Positions 4,903-10,021 of a stretch of 10,021 nucleotides of DNA are shown here, piece after piece. The DNA comes from JBFXDI01 sp050181295 (GTDB lineage Bacteria > Pseudomonadota > Alphaproteobacteria > Rhizobiales > Aestuariivirgaceae). The notes under the pieces were generated by a model, which was not told the DNA's origin, ran no database searches, and saw only the letters and a program-made list of their open reading frames with translations. Within the stretch, counting starts at the first letter, position 1. Each line of letters begins with the position of its first letter. The DNA is taken from NCBI GenBank assembly GCA_050181295.1, contig JBFXDI010000141.1, positions 1-10,021 on the forward strand. The letters are read 5' to 3'. The position numbers and the translations under genes are program-made.

Positions 4903-7752
4903 TCACGGAACGGATGCGCGCGCCTGATTGAGGGCGAAGAGCCGCGCAAGCGCGTCCTCCTCGCCGATATCGGCCGGCCAGCCATAGGCGGCGGCCACGG
5001 CCGCGTCGAGATCGCGATGCGCATGATCGAGCCAGGCCGGCCGCTCGTTGTAGAGATTGGTCAGGGTCCGCTTCTTCAGGATCGCCGCCGCCTTCGCGTC
5101 CTTCGCGACGATGCGGTCCGGGAAGCCCGGCACGACCTCCGGCACGCGCTCCACCAGATCGGACGGGTTGAGCCAAGCCTGCCGCAGCTCGTCGAGCTTG
5201 CGCGCGGCCTCGGCGATCGCGATCGCGCGCGGATCGCCGGCATAGTCCGCCGCCGGGATGTTCGGCGTCAGCCCTTCGGGGAAGGGGAAGGTCTCGAAGG
5301 TGGTCGAGGGCGTGTAGCGCGGATCGTTACCGACCCCGAGCCATGTGCAAAGGCGCAGAGTCCAGGATTCGTGAAAGCGCGAATGGAGGATGCCGAAACT
5401 CGTGTCGTCGTCGCGGGCGATCGCGATGGTAGCGCTATCTGCAAGAACTATTCCCGGCATCCAGATGAAGAGGCGATGCTTCGAAACACGCGCTGTGACG
5501 ATAAAGCGCCCGACCTCGGACAATGCCGAGCGCATGGCTTGGCGAGGCCGAACGTGGCGCCACCAGTAGATACGATACTCTTCGCGCTGTTCTGCCTCTC
5601 GTTCCGGTCGTACAACTTTCAACACGTAGTGAAACGGTGCTTCATAAAGAGCAGCTTCTGCTTCATTCATCGTCCAGCCGAAATCGATAATCCATTTACC
5701 GGCCGGTCGGCGCGTGACATCCATGCCATTCATCCAAGGCCGCAGCACGTCGGAGTTGGTGCGCCCGTTCGGATTGACCGGCAGCAGCAGCCATTCGCGA
5801 GCAAGATCGCCAGGAATGTCGAACGCGCCGCCTTTGGTATCTCCCATGAAGGCAACGGCGCGATTCTCCACGAGCCTGCGGGCCATGGTCAGGTTCACGC
5901 TGCCGCCTGTCAGATCAGGATGGATCGCGGCTACAGACTCACCGTCGAGCCGCGGCGAGGTTTCGCCCTCAGGCTTAGCGAAACAAACGATCGACACGCG
6001 GACGGCGGCGCCGTCAACGACCCACGGCTCATCGCTCCAGGCTTCGAAGATGGCGAGGTCGGGCGCGAGCCTCTCCAGCACGTCCCGATTGGCCCCGCCG
6101 CGGATCGAGTTGGTGGCGACGAGCCCGACCCGGCCTGCGCGCTCGGCCAGTAGCGCCCCCCGCGCCTTCGCGAACCAGTAGCAAACGAGATCGGCCTCGG
6201 CCGGCACGCGATCCTTGTAGGCGACGAACAACCGTTCGACATACTCGTCGCCGAGGCTATCGCGCATTCTCTTCCCGCCGAGAAACGGCGGGTTGCCGAT
6301 GGTCGCATCCACCTTCGGCCATTCGGCCTCGGTGCCGTCCGGGTTCAGGATCGCATCGCGGCATTCGACGGTCTCGAGCGGCCGCAGGATCGGATCGCCG
6401 GTCACGGCGAAGCCGTTGCGCCGCATCCATTGCAGCTCGCCGATCCAGATCGTGGCGCGGGCAAGCTCGGCGGCGTAGGGGTTGATCTCGATGCCGTGCA
6501 CCGCCTCGGGCCCGACCATTGGAAACGTCCGCTGCAAGCCCATCGCCTCGGATTCGATGTTGACGCGGTGCTCGATGTCCTTGAGAGCGTGGAGCGCGAG
6601 ATAGAGAAAATTGCCCGAGCCGCAGGCCGGATCGAGAACGCGGTAGTCGCGCAACCGCTCCAGGAATTTCTGGCGCTGCCGGCCCGCCTCGTTCTGAAGC
6701 CTCGTCCGCTGCGCACGGTCCTTCGTCGCATCCCGTTTGGCGAGCGTCTCGCGGATCGTGGCGCGAACCGCGTCCCATTCGCGCAGCAGCGGCCGGATGA
6801 CGACCGGCTCGACGATCATCATGATCTTCTCGCGGTCGGTGTAGTGCGCGCCGAGCTGGCTGCGCTTGTCGGGGTCGAGCCCGCGCTCGAAGAGCGTGCC
6901 GAAGATCGACACGTCGATCTCCGACCAGTCGAGCCTCGCCGCGCGGAGGCATTGCTCGATGGCGATGCGGTCGAGCGGGAGCGCCTCCGCGCCGTCGAAG
7001 AGCCCGCCGTTGAAATGCTGCACGCGCTCGAAACCGACGAGGCCGCCGGTGCTCATGGCGGCGAAGAGCGCCGAGGCCATGGCCTGGAACTGGCCGGGGT
7101 CCTCCTGCGCCTGGGCCAGCATGCGCGAGAACATCTCGCGCGGCAGCAGCCCTTCGTCCTCGGCGAACATGCAGAAGACGAGACGGTTGACGAAATGCGC
7201 GACCCGCTGCGGCTCCTGCCCCTGCTCGCGCAGCCGGCGGGCGAGATCGGCGAACTCCGTGGCGGCTTCCTCGGTCAGGCTCTGCCGGGTGCGGCCGGGC
7301 TTCAGCCGGTCCGGCTCGGAGAAGACGGCCTTCAGCAGATCGCGGCGGCGGGCATTGCCGAGATCCTCGAGCGAAAACTCGTAGGTATGCCTGACCGTGT
7401 TGGTCCAGTTGGTATGGACCAGAATCCGCTCCATGTCGGAGACGACGAGGAGCGGCGGGTTTTCGAGCGCGACGGCATATTGCTGGAGCTGCGCATAGGC
7501 CGCCTGCAGGTCGCGGCCCTTGCCCTTGTATTCCCAGGCGAAGCAGCCGCGCTTCCAGACATCGGCCCAGCCTTCCCGGCCGGTCGTCTTGGTGGCGCCG
7601 GCCTCGAAGGCGTAGCTCTCGCCCGAAGGGTCGGCCTCGACCGGCGTCGGCTCGCCCAGCAGCCGGCAGAGATCGATGAAATGCTCCTGCGACCCCGCCG
7701 ACTCCTTGACCGACGAGGCTCGCCATTTGGCGATGAATTGCTCGGGTGTCAT
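4903..7752 (-). CDS. MmeI-like type IIL restriction-modification enzyme (fused endonuclease, adenine methyltransferase and specificity domain)
   Basis: One 949-residue protein (MmeI itself has about 919) cuts and methylates DNA at its own site. An N-terminal PD-(D/E)xK nuclease has D64-x9-E74-x-K76 (WADVWKRGCFAWEYKGK), the same spacing as in MmeI. A helical spacer covers about 130-300. The gamma-class N6-adenine methyltransferase follows, with GAHYTD (301-306), SAM-binding LDPACGSGNFL (373-383) and catalytic NPPF (487-490). About 600-830 should be the target recognition domain, and the rest a helical C-terminal domain. All catalytic motifs are intact, so it is probably active. ATG 7752 is chosen because relatives begin MTPEQFIAKW and a promoter-like pair lies at 7817-7843. 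An alternative ATG at 7815 would add 21 low-complexity residues. G+C falls in the recognition domain (about 42% at 5641-5700, against about 72% at 7021-7080), suggesting recombination. No separate methylase or specificity gene is present. The target site cannot be read from sequence. Confidence 0.93.
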   Translation of the reverse strand: MTPEQFIAKWRASSVKESAGSQEHFIDLCRLLGEPTPVEADPSGESYAFEAGATKTTGREGWADVWKRGCFAWEYKGKGRDLQAAYAQLQQYAVALENPPLLVVSDMERILVHTNWTNTVRHTYEFSLEDLGNARRRDLLKAVFSEPDRLKPGRTRQSLTEEAATEFADLARRLREQGQEPQRVAHFVNRLVFCMFAEDEGLLPREMFSRMLAQAQEDPGQFQAMASALFAAMSTGGLVGFERVQHFNGGLFDGAEALPLDRIAIEQCLRAARLDWSEIDVSIFGTLFERGLDPDKRSQLGAHYTDREKIMMIVEPVVIRPLLREWDAVRATIRETLAKRDATKDRAQRTRLQNEAGRQRQKFLERLRDYRVLDPACGSGNFLYLALHALKDIEHRVNIESEAMGLQRTFPMVGPEAVHGIEINPYAAELARATIWIGELQWMRRNGFAVTGDPILRPLETVECRDAILNPDGTEAEWPKVDATIGNPPFLGGKRMRDSLGDEYVERLFVAYKDRVPAEADLVCYWFAKARGALLAERAGRVGLVATNSIRGGANRDVLERLAPDLAIFEAWSDEPWVVDGAAVRVSIVCFAKPEGETSPRLDGESVAAIHPDLTGGSVNLTMARRLVENRAVAFMGDTKGGAFDIPGDLAREWLLLPVNPNGRTNSDVLRPWMNGMDVTRRPAGKWIIDFGWTMNEAEAALYEAPFHYVLKVVRPEREAEQREEYRIYWWRHVRPRQAMRSALSEVGRFIVTARVSKHRLFIWMPGIVLADSATIAIARDDDTSFGILHSRFHESWTLRLCTWLGVGNDPRYTPSTTFETFPFPEGLTPNIPAADYAGDPRAIAIAEAARKLDELRQAWLNPSDLVERVPEVVPGFPDRIVAKDAKAAAILKKRTLTNLYNERPAWLDHAHRDLDAAVAAAYGWPADIGEEDALARLFALNQARASVP

Positions 7753-7816
7753 TCCGTGAGCCTGCCCCGCTTTTCCAGGCACGCCGCCGCGCGCCCCGGA
7801 TGCCCCTGCCGCCATG

Positions 7817-7843
7817 ATTAGAAGGCGCCTGCCCCGGTTGCAA
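7817..7843 (-). promoter_or_regulatory. Candidate promoter of the restriction-modification gene
   Basis: On the minus strand a TTGCAA box (7843-7838) is followed after 15 bases by TCTAAT (7822-7817), five of six matches to TATAAT. The spacer is shorter than the usual 16-18, so this is tentative. A transcript would begin near 7810, after the alternative ATG at 7815, and would therefore support the 7752 start. Confidence 0.3.
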
Positions 7844-7920
7844 CCCGCCATTGCATCCCGCGCCTTCGCATCCGCCGGTGCCGGATGAGCCCTGCGACGG
7901 CCGCTCCCGGCTCCGCCGGC

Positions 7921-7950
7921 CTCATGGTTCGACAGGCTCACCATGAGGAA
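7921..7950. repeat. 30-bp palindromic repeat, second copy
   Basis: Arms CTCATGGT (7921-7928) and ACCATGAG (7940-7947) enclose TCGACAGGCTC. Identical to 4826-4855. Confidence 0.93.
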
Positions 7951-8122
7951 TCTCTTGAAGGTCGAAGGAAGAGGGGTTGCCCGACCGCGGGGCGCGTCCG
8001 AACCCGGGGTCGGGCGAAGGCCGGAGTCGGGAGAAAGACAGCGTCCGTCGCATGGCGCGGCGCGCTCGACTCCGCGCGACGCTGACATGGGCCGTCCCGC
8101 AACAGCCCCCGAGACCCCGCCG

Positions 8123-9475
8123 ATGACCGCCGCTGCTCCTGAGACGATCCCGTCCTCCACCACCTATCTCGTCGTCGGCGCCGGGGTGAACGGGCTCTCC
8201 ACGGCCTGGCATCTCGCCATGGCGCTCGAGGCGCGCGGCGCGGGATCGGGCGCGGACGTGCTGGTGATCGACAGGACGGGGCCGGGCGGCGGTGCGTCGG
8301 GCATCGCCTGCGGGCTTTCCCGCGGCTTCTACATGACGCCCGCCATGCATCCGCTGATCCGCGAGAGCTTCGACGTCTGGACCTATGACCGGGTCGGCTT
8401 CGGCTTCCAGCAGGTGGGCTATGTCTCCTGCGGCGAGACCAACCAGCTTCCGGACTATGAGCGGGTCCACAAGAGCCAGAACGAGCATGGCTACCGCTCC
8501 GACCTCTATGTCGGCGGCGAGGCGCATCGCTTCCTGCGTTCGCTCTGGCCCGATCTCGACACGAAGGGCATCGATGTCGCGCTGCACGAGAAGATGTCAG
8601 GCTATTCCGGCACGCGGCAGGCGATGCGCGGCTTCGCCGAGAAATGCGCGGAGCATGGCGTGCGCATTCTTTCGGGCGTGACCGTCACCGGCTACGACCT
8701 GGCGAACGGCAGGGTCCGGCACGTGCTCACGGACCGGGGCGCGATCGCGGCCGATGCCGTGATCCTCGCGCCCGGTCCCTGGATCGGCGCGCATTGGCGG
8801 ATGCTCGGTCTGCCGATGACGCTCGACCTCCGCTATGCGGACGGCACCCTCAGGCCCGGCGTCGATATGTGGACCTACTGGCGGCTCGTCGAGGGCGAGG
8901 TCTATCTGGACGGGCCCTATCTCACGCCCGAAGGCCGCGACCCGCCGATCTTCAAGATGGAGCTGATGAACACGCCGGTCGAGGACCCGAAGACCGGCAG
9001 GCGCCTCGGCGACTTCACCTACGCCTACTGGAAATATGCGGCGGAGCGCACCCGCCGGCCGGGACTGCAGGGCGGCAGCGTGCCGGTGAAGCTCGGGCCG
9101 GTCGCGGCGCTCGAGCCCTACGGCCCCGCCAATGCCGGCTATCAGCCGGGGCCGGAATTCCGGGACTATTTCGCGGCCTGCATGGCGAGCCGCATGACGC
9201 GCCTTGCCCATGCGCGGGCGAACTATGTCGACCGGCCGAGCGGCGGGATCGGCGCCTTCACCCCGGACAACCTGCCGATCTACGACTGGATGCTGCCGAA
9301 CCTCTACATGATCGCCGACAGCAACCACGGCTATAAATTCACCGGCGTCGGCAAGCTGGTGGCGCAGCATCTCGCGACCGGCGCGAAGGTCGCGGCGCTC
9401 GAGCCCTTCCGCTTCTCTCGCTATGCCGAGGGACGGACCTTCGGCAAGACCAACACCAACTCGCCCTGGGTGTGA
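8123..9475 (+). CDS. FAD-dependent oxidoreductase, sarcosine oxidase beta/D-amino acid oxidase (DAO) family
   Basis: The product has 450 residues, a normal size for SoxB- or DadA-like flavoproteins. The N-terminal dinucleotide-binding fold begins with VVGAGVNGLSTAWHL (GxGxxG), followed by the strand ending in VIDR that contacts the ribose, and then GGGASGIACG. The C-terminal FAD-binding signature is IADSNHGYKFTGVGKLVAQHL, preceded by PSGGIGAFTPDNLPIYD. The family oxidises C-N bonds of secondary amines, N-methyl amino acids or D-amino acids, passing electrons to oxygen, a quinone or folate-linked partners. This substrate is unknown. There is no signal peptide or membrane segment, so it is cytoplasmic. 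ATG 8123 leaves a 12-residue lead before the flavin fold. ATG 8087, in frame, would add 12 residues, and neither has a strong ribosome binding site. No partner subunits (soxA, soxD, soxG) are beside it, so it may be a single-subunit enzyme. Confidence 0.9.
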   Translation: MTAAAPETIPSSTTYLVVGAGVNGLSTAWHLAMALEARGAGSGADVLVIDRTGPGGGASGIACGLSRGFYMTPAMHPLIRESFDVWTYDRVGFGFQQVGYVSCGETNQLPDYERVHKSQNEHGYRSDLYVGGEAHRFLRSLWPDLDTKGIDVALHEKMSGYSGTRQAMRGFAEKCAEHGVRILSGVTVTGYDLANGRVRHVLTDRGAIAADAVILAPGPWIGAHWRMLGLPMTLDLRYADGTLRPGVDMWTYWRLVEGEVYLDGPYLTPEGRDPPIFKMELMNTPVEDPKTGRRLGDFTYAYWKYAAERTRRPGLQGGSVPVKLGPVAALEPYGPANAGYQPGPEFRDYFAACMASRMTRLAHARANYVDRPSGGIGAFTPDNLPIYDWMLPNLYMIADSNHGYKFTGVGKLVAQHLATGAKVAALEPFRFSRYAEGRTFGKTNTNSPWV

Positions 9476-9488
9476 GGGCATCGAGGCG

Positions 9489-9536
9489 GGCTCATCCTTC
9501 GATGGGCTCATCCTTCGACAGGCGCATTCACCATAC
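9489..9536. repeat. 16-bp tandem repeats, array 1
   Basis: Three 16-bp units follow the oxidoreductase stop codon: GGCTCATCCTTCGATG (9489-9504), GGCTCATCCTTCGACA (9505-9520) and GGCGCATTCACCATAC (9521-9536). The last unit leads straight into the palindrome at 9543-9565. Confidence 0.85.
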
Positions 9537-9542
9537 GCTGTC

Positions 9543-9565
9543 ATGCTCGGGCTTGACCCGAGCAT
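9543..9565. terminator. Palindrome downstream of the FAD oxidoreductase, possible terminator
   Basis: ATGCTCGGG (9543-9551) pairs with CCCGAGCAT (9557-9565) around loop CTTGA. It is the first strong hairpin after the stop codon at 9475. It has no U-run, so termination is inferred. The same hairpin recurs at 9723-9745 and, with loop CATGA, at 10000-10021, where the window ends. Confidence 0.5.
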
Positions 9566-9590
9566 CCATGGGCGTGCCGCTGGCGCGCGG

Positions 9591-9663
9591 CCGGGCGATC
9601 GCCGAGCCCGGGGCCGCATGGACCCTCGGGTCAAGCCCGAGGGTGACGGAAGGATGCGAGATC
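9591..9663. repeat. 73-bp palindromic repeat, copy 1
   Basis: Matches 9852-9924 with two mismatches (9603/9864 and 9655/9916). It contains the hairpin ACCCTCGGG (9622-9630) with CCCGAGGGT (9636-9644), loop TCAAG, the same stem as at 386-408 in the left array. Confidence 0.9.
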
Positions 9664-9684
9664 GGCCTCGTCCATGCTCCGGCG

Positions 9685-9750
9685 GGCGCATCCTTCGACG
9701 GGCGCATTCACCATACGGTGTCATGCTCGGGCTTGACCCGAGCATCCATG
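9685..9750. repeat. 16-bp repeat array 2 with palindrome
   Basis: GGCGCATCCTTCGACG (9685-9700) and GGCGCATTCACCATAC (9701-9716) lead into the ATGCTCGGG/CCCGAGCAT hairpin (9723-9745) and then CCATGG. 9701-9750 repeats 9521-9570 with one mismatch (9538/9718). Confidence 0.9.
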
Positions 9751-9752
9751 GC

Positions 9753-9854
9753 TCAGCTCGCGAGATTGCCGAACAGGTCGTCCCATGTTGGATTGGCCTG
9801 CTCGATCAGCCAGATCTTCCAGGCGCGGTTCCACCGCTTCAGCAGCTTTTCCCG
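9753..9854 (-). pseudogene. C-terminal remnant of a GIY-YIG nuclease-family protein
   Basis: On the minus strand 33 codons and a TGA stop (9755-9753) read REKLLKRWNRAWKIWLIEQA followed by NPTWDDLFGNLAS. This fits the C-terminal tail of small GIY-YIG endonuclease-like proteins (YhbQ/URI type), which usually end with a basic REK..K.WxRxWK helix and a LIE..NP.W.DL motif. The GIY-YIG catalytic core is missing. Upstream of the Arg codon the DNA becomes the 73-bp repeat, and past the stop it becomes the other palindromic repeat within 3 bp. The fragment is too short to fold as a nuclease and has no start, so it is a gene relic. The family was recognised by eye without an alignment. Confidence 0.7.
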
Positions 9855-9924
9855 GGCGATCGCGGAGCCCGGGGCCGCATGGACCCTCGGGTCAAGCCCG
9901 AGGGTGACGGAAGGAAGCGAGATC
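9852..9924. repeat. 73-bp palindromic repeat, copy 2
   Basis: Second copy of the 9591-9663 element with hairpin ACCCTCGGG (9883-9891) and CCCGAGGGT (9897-9905). Its left edge replaces the upstream part of the GIY-YIG gene. Confidence 0.9.
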
Positions 9925-9945
9925 TTCCACGACCAATCTCCGACA

Positions 9946-10021
9946 GGCGCATCCTACGACGGGCGCATCCTTCGGCTGGCGCATACACCATACTGTGACA
10001 TGCTCGGGCATGACCCGAGCA
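9946..10021. repeat. 16-bp repeat array 3 with palindrome cut by the window end
   Basis: Units GGCGCATCCTACGACG (9946-9961), GGCGCATCCTTCGGCT (9962-9977) and GGCGCATACACCATAC (9978-9993) precede a hairpin with left arm ATGCTCGGG (10000-10008) and loop CATGA. The right arm runs off the window. This copy is more diverged than the other two. Confidence 0.85.

Larger units (their letters stand above)
7753..8122. other. Gene-free divergent region between the restriction enzyme and the FAD oxidoreductase
   Basis: This 370-bp stretch should hold the promoters of both divergent genes. It contains a weak minus-strand promoter candidate (7817-7843), the 30-bp palindrome (7921-7950), and an inverted repeat CCCGACC (7980-7986) with GGTCGGG (8008-8014). 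Open frames starting inside the palindrome (for example ATG 7943) are repeat read-through, not genes. Confidence 0.6.

Noticed and set aside
3144..4931. Second plus-strand open frame of 595 codons overlapping hutH
   Set aside because: Arginine/alanine/glycine-rich shadow in another frame of hutH, reading through into the palindromes after its stop.
6430..7821. Plus-strand open frame of 463 codons opposite the restriction enzyme
   Set aside because: Antisense shadow of the nuclease and spacer domains of the MmeI-like protein, with no recognisable motif.
7943..8122. Extension of the FAD oxidoreductase to an ATG at 7943
   Set aside because: That ATG lies inside the palindromic repeat, and the extra 60 residues are repeat read-through. 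The flavin-binding fold starts shortly after 8123.
9423..9998. Open frame of 191 codons at the right end
   Set aside because: Most of it translates the palindromic repeats (recurring LGLDPSIHG and MDPRVKPEGDG peptides), which commonly produce false gene calls in such genomes.
9521..10021. CRISPR-like spacing of repeats
   Set aside because: Repeat spacing is irregular (180, 261, about 277 bp), the intervening DNA is itself repetitive, and no cas gene is near.

Overview
The window looks like a stretch of chromosome from a high-GC alphaproteobacterium, most likely of the order Hyphomicrobiales (Rhizobiales). The coding DNA is roughly two-thirds or more G+C. The intergenic spaces are packed with short palindromes of the kind common in that order (arms such as CCCTCGGG/CCCGAGGG and CTCATGGT/ACCATGAG). 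No RNA gene, CRISPR array or phage gene was seen.

Layout. (1) 2-247: 3' end of a cupin dioxygenase-like gene, cut by the window edge. (2) 259-2118: about 2.6 copies of a 163-bp hairpin-rich tandem repeat, interrupted by a 1418-bp IS4-family insertion sequence (566-1983). The IS has an 11-bp target duplication and a transposase gene broken by a -1 frame shift near its start. (3) 2135-2842, minus: a corrinoid (B12-binding) methyl-carrier protein with no visible methyltransferase partner. (4) 2843-3270: gene-free DNA with two different short-period repeats. (5) 3271-4791, plus: histidine ammonia-lyase (hutH) with its full active-site set. (6) 4792-4902: paired hairpins between convergent genes. 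(7) 4903-7752, minus: a 949-residue MmeI-like (type IIL) restriction-modification enzyme whose putative specificity domain contains a drop in G+C. (8) 7753-8122: divergent promoter region with another palindrome. (9) 8123-9475, plus: a FAD-dependent oxidoreductase of the sarcosine oxidase/D-amino acid oxidase fold. (10) 9489-10021: a mosaic of palindromic and 16-bp repeats enclosing the last 33 codons of a GIY-YIG nuclease gene.

The metabolic genes (corrinoid protein, histidine ammonia-lyase, FAD amine oxidoreductase) would all suit breakdown of amino acids or methylated amines. They are not in one operon and no shared pathway is proven. The restriction enzyme is a self-contained defence gene in a region built from repeats. 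No complete new multi-gene system is visible. The most informative observations are the IS insertion centred exactly on a palindrome, the compensatory base change between two 163-bp repeats, the mosaic specificity domain, and the gene remnant trapped between repeats.
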